Shown one piece after another: positions 34,657 to 42,030 of a stretch of 64,000 nucleotides of DNA (the stretch's first letter is position 1; each line of letters opens with the position of its first letter). The translations under genes were made by a program, and so were the position numbers. The stretch is taken from assembly GCA_017440935.1 (NCBI GenBank), contig JAFSAO010000010.1, forward strand, positions 62,001-126,000, written 5' to 3'. The DNA is from Opitutales bacterium. Lineage in GTDB: Bacteria > Verrucomicrobiota > Verrucomicrobiia > Opitutales > UBA953. The notes under the pieces were generated by a model. It searched no databases and was not told the origin of the DNA. It saw nothing but the letters and a program-made list of their open reading frames with translations.

Positions 34657-34776
34657 TTTATTCAGAAAGTCGCACAAAAATCTTCTCCCGACACGAGATG
34701 ATTTTTCGCACGAGCACCGAGATTTGATACTCTTTTCCTGCATTCGGGCAGGAATTCTGTTTATTCCGGGAAAACC

Positions 34777-34805
34777 TTGACGGAGATAGCGATAGGGGCT
34801 ATCCT
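34777..34805 (+). promoter_or_regulatory. Promoter and likely CsoR-type operator of the metal efflux operon
   Basis: TTGACG (34777-34782), a 17-base spacer and TATCCT (34800-34805) make a strong sigma70-type promoter. GATAGGGGCTATC (34791-34803), a dyad with a G-tract centre, overlaps the -10 region. The G-tract flanked by A/T-rich inverted ends resembles operators of the CsoR/RcnR/FrmR family. The first gene downstream encodes such a repressor. Confidence 0.65.
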
Positions 34806-34821
34806 TATCTTCCTAAAATTT

Positions 34822-35118
34822 ATGAACTCCCACGAACATTCCTCTAAAACGCATTGCCGCACGGATGAAACCAAGCGAAAACTCATTGTGCGCCTGCGTC
34901 GTATCGAGGGACAGACGCGAGCGCTTCAGCAAATGATTGCGGACGACCGCGCCTGCATCGATGTTTTGCGCCTCACGAGTTCCGTCACGGGAGCCTTGCG
35001 CGGCGTTTGGACGGAAGTTCTCAACGATCACCTCAAGGGTTGCATCCGCGAATCACTCGAACGCAAAGACACGCATTTGCTCGACGAACTCGCCGAGCTT
35101 TTGAAAAAGTCCCGATAA
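34822..35118 (+). CDS. CsoR/RcnR-family metal-sensing transcriptional repressor
   Basis: A 98-residue all-helical repressor that probably senses a transition metal (copper, nickel or cobalt) and controls its own operon. The core is RLRRIEGQTRALQQMIADDR near residue 27. The candidate ligands are a Cys in DDRACIDVL, and His and Cys in NDHLKGCIRES near 75, the usual Cys-His-Cys set. The N-terminus is histidine-rich (MNSHEHSSKTHC). The ATG at 34822 is preferred because upstream codons overlap the promoter. A small secreted protein and an RND pump follow on the same strand, so it most likely represses the pump. Confidence 0.87.
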   Translation: MNSHEHSSKTHCRTDETKRKLIVRLRRIEGQTRALQQMIADDRACIDVLRLTSSVTGALRGVWTEVLNDHLKGCIRESLERKDTHLLDELAELLKKSR

Positions 35119-35139
35119 TCTCCCGTTCCCGCCTCTCTC

Positions 35140-35550
35140 ATGTCTTTCCTCCGAAACATCGCCCTTGCCCTCGCCTTCGTGCTGATGCTTATCGGCAACA
35201 CGGCGGCATTGGACATCTGTTTTACGGGCGGGGAACTCTCTCTCGCGGGAAGTCAACCCTGCGAATGCGTCAACATACTACACTGTGACAATCAGGAATG
35301 TGGCGAAACCCACCCTCCGGAAACCCCGCACGAGCATATGACGGTCGAGTTGGACGACGATCTCGCGTCCGGCAAAACCACGACAAACGCGCCCGCTCCG
35401 ACGTTTGTTTTTCTTTGTGCATTTTTTGAAAGTTTCTCCGAAATCCGCCTCCTTTCGGTAATCAAAGAAACTCCGCCCCCGCCGCCGGACTCGCGGCAAA
35501 TACTTCTGCGATCTCCCGTTGCGACGGGAACGCGCCCGCTCTTGGCATAA
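35140..35550 (+). CDS. Small secreted protein of the metal efflux operon
   Basis: I do not recognise this 136-residue protein. It has a signal peptide (MSFLRNIALALAFVLMLIGN) and a Cys-rich segment with CECVNILHCDNQECGETHPP near residues 41-60. A His/Glu/Asp-rich stretch (HEHMTVELDDD) and a second hydrophobic segment near 87-97 follow, then a proline-rich, basic C-terminus ending SRQILLRSPVATGTRPLLA. The Cys and His clusters fit metal binding in the periplasm. It begins 21 bases after the repressor stop and precedes the pump genes. Small proteins in this operon position are common in CzcCBA/CusCBA clusters. Confidence 0.65.
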   Translation: MSFLRNIALALAFVLMLIGNTAALDICFTGGELSLAGSQPCECVNILHCDNQECGETHPPETPHEHMTVELDDDLASGKTTTNAPAPTFVFLCAFFESFSEIRLLSVIKETPPPPPDSRQILLRSPVATGTRPLLA

Positions 35551-35569
35551 TACGCATTTAGCGTAGTTT

Positions 35570-35621
35570 AAAACGAAAACGGAAGTGAGAGAACATTCCC
35601 TCATTTTCCGCTTCTCGTTTT
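35570..35621 (+). terminator. Hairpin between the small protein and the RND genes
   Basis: AAAACGA...GGAA...GAG and CTC...TTCC...TCGTTTT arms form a long interrupted stem. It may attenuate or process the transcript. Its stem words resemble the glnN terminator at 25141. Confidence 0.55.
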
Positions 35622-35664
35622 GTTTCCGTTTCTAATTCCTCACTCTTTTTATTTTTTAGAAAAA

Positions 35665-37005
35665 ATGCCAACAAAAAAACTTTTAATCCTACTCGGAGCA
35701 ACGCTTCCGCTTGCCGCTTGCGTGAGTTATGAGGCGAATCCGATAAGGCTCGAAAAAGAAACACTCGCGTGGGTAGAGGCTTCCGAAAAGGCACTGGAAG
35801 CGTTCCCGCAACTCACTTTTGCCGACGCGCAAACGCTCGGGCTCGCGTTTAATCCCGAGCTGAACCGCGCGCGCCTGCAACTCGCCAAGAGCCGCGACGT
35901 CGAAAAACAATCCGGCTGGTGGGAGGATCCGTCCGTTTCGTTCGACCTCAAACGCGTGCTCAACACGGGCGCGCAACCTTGGGCTTACACGCCGGGCGTC
36001 GGGCTGAGCGTTCCCGTAACCGGGCTTCCGGGCTTGGCGGAAGAAGCCGCCGCGCACTACGCCGAAGCCGATTACTGGACGCTCGTTCAGGCGGAGTTCG
36101 ACTTCCGAAGCGCGCTCGCCGAGCTTTGGATTGATTACGCCGTCGTTGCCGCAAAAAGCAAATTGACCGAAAATTATCTCGCGAAAGTCGCCGAGGAAAA
36201 ATCCCGCTTGGAAAAACTTTTTGCCATCGGGGAAATTTCCGCCGGAGAAATGCAAAAGGAAAGCGACCGCTACAATTCCGTTATTTTGGAAAAACGCGCG
36301 CTCGATTCCGCCGCGCTCGAACTGCGTTCCCGCATCGTTCAAAAACTCGGGCTCGCGCCGCGCATCGCGCTCGAACTCAAGCTCGACGCGAAACTCTCGC
36401 CGGAAATTCCCGCGCCCGTAGCCTCGCCCGCACCGGAAAAACTCGCCGAACTCCCGAAAATCCGCGCCGCGCTCGCAAACTACGACGCAAGCGAAACCGC
36501 GCTCAAAACGGAAATTCGCCGCCAGTATCCGGAGCTCTCGCTCGGCACGAGCTACGAACTCGACGGGAACGACAGCTTCGAAGATTCGCTCACGCTCGGC
36601 ATCGGCTTCAACCTCCCCGTGTGGAATCGCAACCGCGTCGGAATCGCCACCGCTAAAGGCGAACGCGCCCTTGCCCGACTCGACGCGATGACGCTTTGGC
36701 AGGAACAGTTTCACACCTTGCGCCATCTCGAACGCGAACAAAAAATCGCTGAAACGCATTGCCGCGAACAAATCGTTCGCACGGAAAAATTCCGGGAACG
36801 CACTCAAAAAATTTACGCCGAAATCAAAATCGGCGAAGCGCTCCCGACCGTGCTTTCCGAAGCGGCACAACAGCATTTTGCTGCCGAGCTCGCCGCCTGC
36901 GACGCCTACGGCGATTACCTCAAAACCCGCATTCGGATTTTGGCTCTGAAGATTGACGAACAACAAACAGGGGATAGCGAACAACGAACAATGAATAGTG
37001 AATAA
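35665..37005 (+). CDS. TolC-family outer-membrane channel of a metal RND efflux system (CzcC/CusC type)
   Basis: It forms the outer-membrane duct of the tripartite pump. The 446-residue protein has a lipoprotein signal (LPLAACVSY, Cys19). Two TolC-like repeats of long helices follow (about residues 40-215 and 260-420) with FNPELNRARLQLAKSRDVEK, PGVGLSVPVTG near 112 and FNLPVWNRNRVGIATAKGER near 312. The last dozen residues (QQTGDSEQRTMNSE) are encoded by the arm of an intergenic palindromic repeat, so they are probably not conserved. The ATG at 35665 is chosen because it starts the signal peptide. czcB and czcA follow. Confidence 0.9.
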   Translation: MPTKKLLILLGATLPLAACVSYEANPIRLEKETLAWVEASEKALEAFPQLTFADAQTLGLAFNPELNRARLQLAKSRDVEKQSGWWEDPSVSFDLKRVLNTGAQPWAYTPGVGLSVPVTGLPGLAEEAAAHYAEADYWTLVQAEFDFRSALAELWIDYAVVAAKSKLTENYLAKVAEEKSRLEKLFAIGEISAGEMQKESDRYNSVILEKRALDSAALELRSRIVQKLGLAPRIALELKLDAKLSPEIPAPVASPAPEKLAELPKIRAALANYDASETALKTEIRRQYPELSLGTSYELDGNDSFEDSLTLGIGFNLPVWNRNRVGIATAKGERALARLDAMTLWQEQFHTLRHLEREQKIAETHCREQIVRTEKFRERTQKIYAEIKIGEALPTVLSEAAQQHFAAELAACDAYGDYLKTRIRILALKIDEQQTGDSEQRTMNSE

Positions 37006-37080
37006 TGCAGTGCTAAGGATTTTGCTTAGCAAAATCTTTGAAGAAATAATTATTCACTATTCGCTATTCATTATTCACTA
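36972..37080. repeat. Long imperfect palindrome at the 3' end of the channel gene
   Basis: The arms are GATAGCGAACAACG with AATGAATAGTGAATAATG on the left, and ATTATTCACTATTCGC with TATTCATTATTCAC on the right. They flank a perfect hairpin GATTTTGC-TTA-GCAAAATC (37018-37036). The left arm includes the last codons and the stop of the channel gene. GTGAATAATGCAGTGC is shared with 21986-22001. Confidence 0.85.
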
Positions 37081-37095
37081 AAAAATATTATTTCC

Positions 37096-38517
37096 ATGAA
37101 ACAAAAAAATCTTTTCAAAATTTCCGCCCTTCTCCTTTCCGCCGTTGCGTGGAGCGTTCCCGCAATCGCCGAAGAACATCATCACCACGAGCACGGCGAA
37201 AATTGTGCGCACAGCCACGACGAAAAAACTTCGCACGAAACGCATGAACACGTTCACGGGGAAAACTGCTCGCACGCGCATGCTGCACATTCCCGTGAAG
37301 AGCACAATCACGCGCACGCAACCCACGCCGCTTGCGACGGGAACGCACACAGCGACCACACACACGTTCATTCCCACGAAGCCCACGCGCACGATTCTCA
37401 CGCGCATTCGCACCACGAAACCGTTATTACGATTTCCGAGCGCGCGCGCCAATCCATCGCGATGGAAACGGAAAAAGTTTCCGCCGCGCCCGTCGTTTAC
37501 TCCAAATCTTATTACGGGCAAATGCTGATTCCGCCCGCCGCCGTCGAAACCTCCGCGCTTACCGCCAACGGAAGCGTCCGCTTTTTCGTGCGTCCCGGAC
37601 AAAAAGTCGACGCGGGAACGCCGCTCTACGCCGTTTCCTCTCCGGAACTCGTCGAAATGTCCGCCAACATGAAAGACGCCGATGCCGCTCTTGCGCGTTC
37701 CCGCGCCGAACTTGAGTCGCTCAAACTCCGCCTTGCCCGCCTTGCCGAAATCGGCGTCAAAAACAGCGAACTCGAAAACGAAGCGCGTTTCAAGGAAGCC
37801 GAAATCATTTCTCTCGAAATTGCCGCCGAGCGTTCCCGCGCCCTTTGGAAACAGGCTACGGCGGGCGCAAATTTCTTCGACGGCACGCTCTCGGTTTTCG
37901 CGAAAAATCCCGCCACCGTCCAAAGCCTCGACCTCAACGAAGGCGCTTGGGGCGAACGCGGGCAAAGCGCACTTTCGCTCATCAAATCCGCTCCGCTCGA
38001 ATTTAAGGGCGTCGCGTTCGGGAACGACGATTTTTCAAACGCCGCCGCCGAGCTCGTCATTTCTCTCGCTAAACAGACATTGCGCCTCGCGGGAACGCTG
38101 CGCATCGCCTCGCAAATCGACGAAACCACGCAGGCGCGCACGATTTATTTCGTTCCCGAAAATCTGCCGGAGAAAATTTTCCCCGGGCAAGTCGCCCGCC
38201 TCGACGTTTTCATTCCCGAAACCACGCAAGGGAAATTCGCTCTCGTGCCGAACAGTGCCGTCATCAAAGTCGGCGTGGACGACGTCGTCTTCGTCTGCGA
38301 CCCGAACGATCCGAACAAATTCACTGCGCGCAAAGTCAAAACGCTCCCGTCGCGCCGCGGCATGACGCCCGTTTCCGACATTCACGCGGGAGAAACCGTT
38401 GTATCTAAAGGCGGATACGAATTGAAATACGTCCTTCCCGCAGACGGGAACGCATCCACCCGAAAAACCGCCGGGCACTTCCACGCCGACGGCAAATTCC
38501 ACGAAGGAGAACACTAA
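37096..38517 (+). CDS. Periplasmic adaptor (HlyD/CusB type) with a histidine-rich N-terminus
   Basis: It links the inner-membrane pump to the outer-membrane channel. The 473-residue protein has a signal peptide (1-25), then an exceptional region at about 26-108 with more than 25 histidines (HHHHEHGENCAHSHDE and similar). Next are the barrel-sandwich lipoyl halves (VRFFVRPGQKVDAGTPLYAV near 166) and a helical hairpin (about 185-255). The beta-barrel has VPNSAVIKVGVDDVVFV near 387. A C-terminal His motif (HFHADGKFHEGEH) follows. The His region probably binds or buffers metal. Divalent Zn, Ni or Co, or copper, are all possible. Confidence 0.92.
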   Translation: MKQKNLFKISALLLSAVAWSVPAIAEEHHHHEHGENCAHSHDEKTSHETHEHVHGENCSHAHAAHSREEHNHAHATHAACDGNAHSDHTHVHSHEAHAHDSHAHSHHETVITISERARQSIAMETEKVSAAPVVYSKSYYGQMLIPPAAVETSALTANGSVRFFVRPGQKVDAGTPLYAVSSPELVEMSANMKDADAALARSRAELESLKLRLARLAEIGVKNSELENEARFKEAEIISLEIAAERSRALWKQATAGANFFDGTLSVFAKNPATVQSLDLNEGAWGERGQSALSLIKSAPLEFKGVAFGNDDFSNAAAELVISLAKQTLRLAGTLRIASQIDETTQARTIYFVPENLPEKIFPGQVARLDVFIPETTQGKFALVPNSAVIKVGVDDVVFVCDPNDPNKFTARKVKTLPSRRGMTPVSDIHAGETVVSKGGYELKYVLPADGNASTRKTAGHFHADGKFHEGEH

Positions 38518-38560
38518 GAAAAGCTGAGAGTTTAAAGATTAAAGCTTAAAGGTTAGATAG

Positions 38561-38664
38561 AATTAGGAATCCCAAATTCCGAGTTTCGAATTAATACCGG
38601 CGTTTTGCCCCGGCAAAACGATTCACAAAGCATTCGGAACTCGCGATTCGAAATTCGCAATTCG
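38561..38664. repeat. Intergenic palindrome with CGTTTTGCC-CC-GGCAAAACG core
   Basis: The core is 38601-38620. The flanks carry AATTCCGAGTTTCGAATT on the left and words such as GCGATTCGAAATTCGCAATT on the right. Just before it (38519-38556) is a TTTAAAGATTAAAGCTTAAA stretch of the AGCTTAAAG family without octamers. It fills the 195-bp space between adaptor and pump genes, and similar words occur near 1720-1760. Confidence 0.75.
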
Positions 38665-38712
38665 TTCACGCGCCTCCTCTCTCAACCATTTTTTCACTAT
38701 AAATTTTTTCCC

Positions 38713-41700
38713 ATGATGGATTCACTGATTGCATTTTGTTTGCGAAAGCGCATTACAGTGTTGTTGCTGACGCTTCTGCTCGTCGCCGCATCGCTTTTTG
38801 TTTTGAAAAATACACCAGTCGACGTGTTCCCGGAATTGCGCGTGCCGCGCGTCACGATTCAAACCGAAGCCGGCGGGCTGACGGCGGAAGAAGTCGAACG
38901 CTATATCACGATTCCCGTCGAATCCGCGATGAACGGCACGGCGGGCGTAAAAGAAGTGCGCTCTTCGTCCGGCGGCGGGCTCTCATTTGTCTGGGTGGAT
39001 TTCGATTGGGACACGGATATTTACCTTGCTCGCCAAATCGTCACGGAACGCCTCGCGAGCGTGCGCTCATCGCTCCCGGAAAATGTTGACGTCGAACTTG
39101 CACCGATTGTTTCCGTCACGGGCGAAATCATGCTTATCGCGCTCACACCGGATGCCTCGTTTGAAAAACTTTCCGCCGAAGAGAAAAATCAGCGGCTGCT
39201 CGACATGCGCCAGCTTGCGGAATATCGCTTGCGCAATCGCCTGCTCGCGATTCCCGGCGTCGGGCAGGTTACCGTGCTCGGCGGGCGTTTGCCGGAATAT
39301 CAAATCATTTACGATCCCGCGCGCTTGCGTCAGGCAAATGTTTCGATTGACGATTTGAAAGCCGCCGTTGCCGCCGCCGGTTCAGCCGAGCCTGCCGGCT
39401 ACCTCGAAGATGTCGCCGGGCTGGAACTTCCGCTCCAACAGGATTCCCGCGTTGAAACGCTTGAGCAAATCCGCCGCTCGCTCGTTCCCGCGCACGCCTC
39501 GGGAACGGTAAAAATCGAAGACCTTGCCGAAGTCAAAATCGACGGCGCACCTCGGCGCGGTAACGCCGGCTTTATGGGAACCGATGCGATTGTGCTTTCC
39601 GTGCAAAAAGTGCCCGGTGCCAACACGCAGAAACTGACGCAAGCCGTCGACCGCGCCGTCAAAGAATTTTCCGCGAGCCAGCTTCCCGCCGGCATGGAGC
39701 TCCACGTCGACGCCTACCGCCAATCCGACTTCATCGAGCTTTCGCTTGCCAACGGTGCCGAAACACTGCTTACGGCGGGTATCGTCGTCATGCTCGTCAT
39801 TTTCCTGACTTTGCTGAACGTGCGCACAGCGCTCATCACGCTTGCCGCGATGCCGCTTTCGATACTTTTCGCGTTTCTGTTTTTCCCGATGTTCGATTTA
39901 GCGATCAACATCATGACACTCGGCGGCTTGGCGGTTGCCGTCGGCGACGTCGTCGACAACGCGATTATTTTTGTCGAAATCGCGTGGCGAAAACTTTCCG
40001 AAAACGCCGCGCTCCCGCCGGACAAACGCCGTTCGAAATTCGACGTGCTCATGGGCGCAAAAAACGAAATTCTCGGCTCCATCGGCTACTCGTCGGTGAT
40101 TATTTTGCTCGTGTTCACGCCGGTGCTTTTCCTTTCCGGCTTGGAAGGTCAATTTTTCCGTCCGCTCGGCATTTCGTTCATGCTCGCGTTTGCGATGTCG
40201 CTCGTCGTTGCGGTAACGGTTGTTCCCGTGCTTTGCTCGCTCGCGTTCCGCGAAAAGAAAAGCGCACAAGCCGTTCCCGCCGCAAACGAAACAAGCCCTG
40301 CCGCGCAGGAAAGTTTTTCCGTGCGCCAAATCCGTCGCTTTTACATGCCGATTCTGAATTTCTGCCTGCGCCGCGCAAAAAGCGTGGTCGCGGGAACGCT
40401 CGTGCTCACGGCGGGCGCGCTGTGGCTGGCGAGCACCTTCGGCGCGAGTTTTCTCCCGCCGTTTAACGAAGATTGCTACACGGTCTTCGTCAACGCCGTA
40501 CCGGGAACTTCGCTCGACGAAACCGAACGCATCGCCCGCCAATGCGCGAAAAAAGTGGAAAAAATCGACGGTGTCATCAGCGTCGCCCAGCGTACCGGTC
40601 GCGCCGAAAATGACGAACACGCCGAGCCCGTTTCCGCCTCGGAAATCCTCGTTCGCGTGGATTTGAAAAAAGACCAGCGCGAGTTGCGCGCGAAAATTCA
40701 GGACGCCATCGAAGGGATTCCGGGAACGTCCACGATGATCGGCTACCCGCTCGCACACCGCATTTCCGCCGCGCTTTCCGGCTCCAATTCCGAAATGGCG
40801 ATCAACATTTACGGGAGCGAGCTGCCGCAACTGCGCAAAGCCGCGCTCAAAGCCAAGGAAATTCTGGAAAAACTCCCCGCGGTTGCCGACGCACGCGCCA
40901 ACCGCGAAGTCATGGTTGATACGATTCGCATTCGCTACAATCAGGAAATTCTCGGCGTTTACGGGCTCACGATTGCTGAAGCCGCCGAGCAGGTTTCCAC
41001 CGCAATGAACGGCGCAAAGCTCGGCGAAGTCATTAAAAATCAGGATCGCTGGAATATCGTTATGCGCCTCGCTCCCGAGTTGCGCATGTCCGTCGACGAC
41101 GTGCGCAACCTCGAACTCATCGGCACGAACGGACGCGCCGTCCGCCTCGGCGAAGCCGCCGACGTTTCCCGCGAGGAAATCACGAACCTGATTTTGCGCG
41201 ATAACACACTCCGCAAAGCCATGATTTCCTGCAATCCCGCGCCGGATTCCAACCTCGGCGACCTCGTCAAAGCCTGCCGCGAAAAGCTCGATCCTGCGAT
41301 GCACGAACTCGGTTGCACCGTCGAATACGCGGGAACGATTCAGGCACGGGAATCCGCCGCCCAACGCCTTTACCTGCTTGGCGCGGCGATTCTCATCGCA
41401 ATTATTTTTCTGCTTACCGCCGCGCTCGGAAGCCTACGCTGCGCGCTCGTAACGCTCGTGAACATTCCGCTTTGCATCATCGGCGGGATCGCGGCGGTGT
41501 TCATCGCGACGCCGGGAACGCTTGCTTCCGTCTTCGGCGGCGGGCATTACGTTGCGCCGATTCTGTCCGTTGCGTCGATTGTCGGCTTCGTTACCGTTAT
41601 CGGTTTCGGTGTGCGCTCCGGCTTGATTCTGATGAACCGTTATCGCGATTTGCGTAATGAAGGAATGGATACGGAAAACGCAATTCGCATCGGCTCGCTC

Positions 41701-41898
41701 GAACGCGTCGTGCCGATTATTATGACTTCTTTGACGACGGAACTGGGCTTGCTGCCGTTGATTTTCGCGATAGACCAACCCGGCGGCGAACTGCTCGGCC
41801 CGCTTGCGCTCGTCCAATTCGGCGGGCTCATCTCCGCAACCGTGCTTTCCCTCCTCGTCGTTCCCGCCGCCTCCAAACTCCTGGGCAAGCGAGATTAA
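38713..41898 (+). CDS. Heavy-metal efflux RND pump (CzcA/CusA family)
   Basis: The proton-driven inner-membrane pump of the operon. The 1061-residue protein has the RND layout: TM1 near residues 12-30, a large periplasmic domain, a TM2-6 cluster near 345-490, a second periplasmic domain, and a C-terminal TM cluster. VDVFPELRVPRVTIQTEAGG near 34 is typical of the heavy-metal branch. TM4 has AVAVGDVVDNAIIFVEIAW near 410-428 with the acidic proton-relay residues. I do not see the exact CzcA or CusA signature, so the metal remains open. ATG 38713 (MMDSLIAF) is chosen; codons upstream lie in a repeat. Nearest control is the CsoR-like repressor. Confidence 0.93.
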   Translation: MMDSLIAFCLRKRITVLLLTLLLVAASLFVLKNTPVDVFPELRVPRVTIQTEAGGLTAEEVERYITIPVESAMNGTAGVKEVRSSSGGGLSFVWVDFDWDTDIYLARQIVTERLASVRSSLPENVDVELAPIVSVTGEIMLIALTPDASFEKLSAEEKNQRLLDMRQLAEYRLRNRLLAIPGVGQVTVLGGRLPEYQIIYDPARLRQANVSIDDLKAAVAAAGSAEPAGYLEDVAGLELPLQQDSRVETLEQIRRSLVPAHASGTVKIEDLAEVKIDGAPRRGNAGFMGTDAIVLSVQKVPGANTQKLTQAVDRAVKEFSASQLPAGMELHVDAYRQSDFIELSLANGAETLLTAGIVVMLVIFLTLLNVRTALITLAAMPLSILFAFLFFPMFDLAINIMTLGGLAVAVGDVVDNAIIFVEIAWRKLSENAALPPDKRRSKFDVLMGAKNEILGSIGYSSVIILLVFTPVLFLSGLEGQFFRPLGISFMLAFAMSLVVAVTVVPVLCSLAFREKKSAQAVPAANETSPAAQESFSVRQIRRFYMPILNFCLRRAKSVVAGTLVLTAGALWLASTFGASFLPPFNEDCYTVFVNAVPGTSLDETERIARQCAKKVEKIDGVISVAQRTGRAENDEHAEPVSASEILVRVDLKKDQRELRAKIQDAIEGIPGTSTMIGYPLAHRISAALSGSNSEMAINIYGSELPQLRKAALKAKEILEKLPAVADARANREVMVDTIRIRYNQEILGVYGLTIAEAAEQVSTAMNGAKLGEVIKNQDRWNIVMRLAPELRMSVDDVRNLELIGTNGRAVRLGEAADVSREEITNLILRDNTLRKAMISCNPAPDSNLGDLVKACREKLDPAMHELGCTVEYAGTIQARESAAQRLYLLGAAILIAIIFLLTAALGSLRCALVTLVNIPLCIIGGIAAVFIATPGTLASVFGGGHYVAPILSVASIVGFVTVIGFGVRSGLILMNRYRDLRNEGMDTENAIRIGSLERVVPIIMTSLTTELGLLPLIFAIDQPGGELLGPLALVQFGGLISATVLSLLVVPAASKLLGKRD

Positions 41899-41901
41899 AG
41901 A

Positions 41902-41995
41902 GAGTGAATAATGAATAACGAACAGCACAGGGCGAAGACTGACTCCTTGTCGCTTCGCTCTTGAGCAAGAAACTATTCATCATTAATTATTCGCT
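41902..41995. repeat. Intergenic imperfect palindrome GAGTGAATAATGAATAACG
   Basis: The left arm GTGAATAATGAATAACGAAC and the right arm ATTCATCATTAATTATTCGC flank an inner GAGCGAAGCGAC-type hairpin (on the minus strand). It follows the pump gene and abuts the octamer-pair terminator. It belongs to the same family as 36972 and 21963. Confidence 0.7.
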
Positions 41996-42030
41996 AAAAA
42001 AGCGTCCCCGCATGCGGGAACGCTTTTTTT
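41996..42030. terminator. Octamer-pair terminator (one arm degenerate) between the pump and recD
   Basis: AAAAAAGCGTCCCCGCA and TGCGGGAACGCTTTTTT pair except for one base; the left octamer carries T-to-C. It serves the convergent ends of the pump (+) and recD (-), touching the recD stop codon. Confidence 0.85.

Noticed and set aside
36972-37080. CRISPR array
   Set aside because: The repeats are palindromic arms without regularly spaced direct repeats or spacers. I found no CRISPR array or cas gene anywhere in the window.
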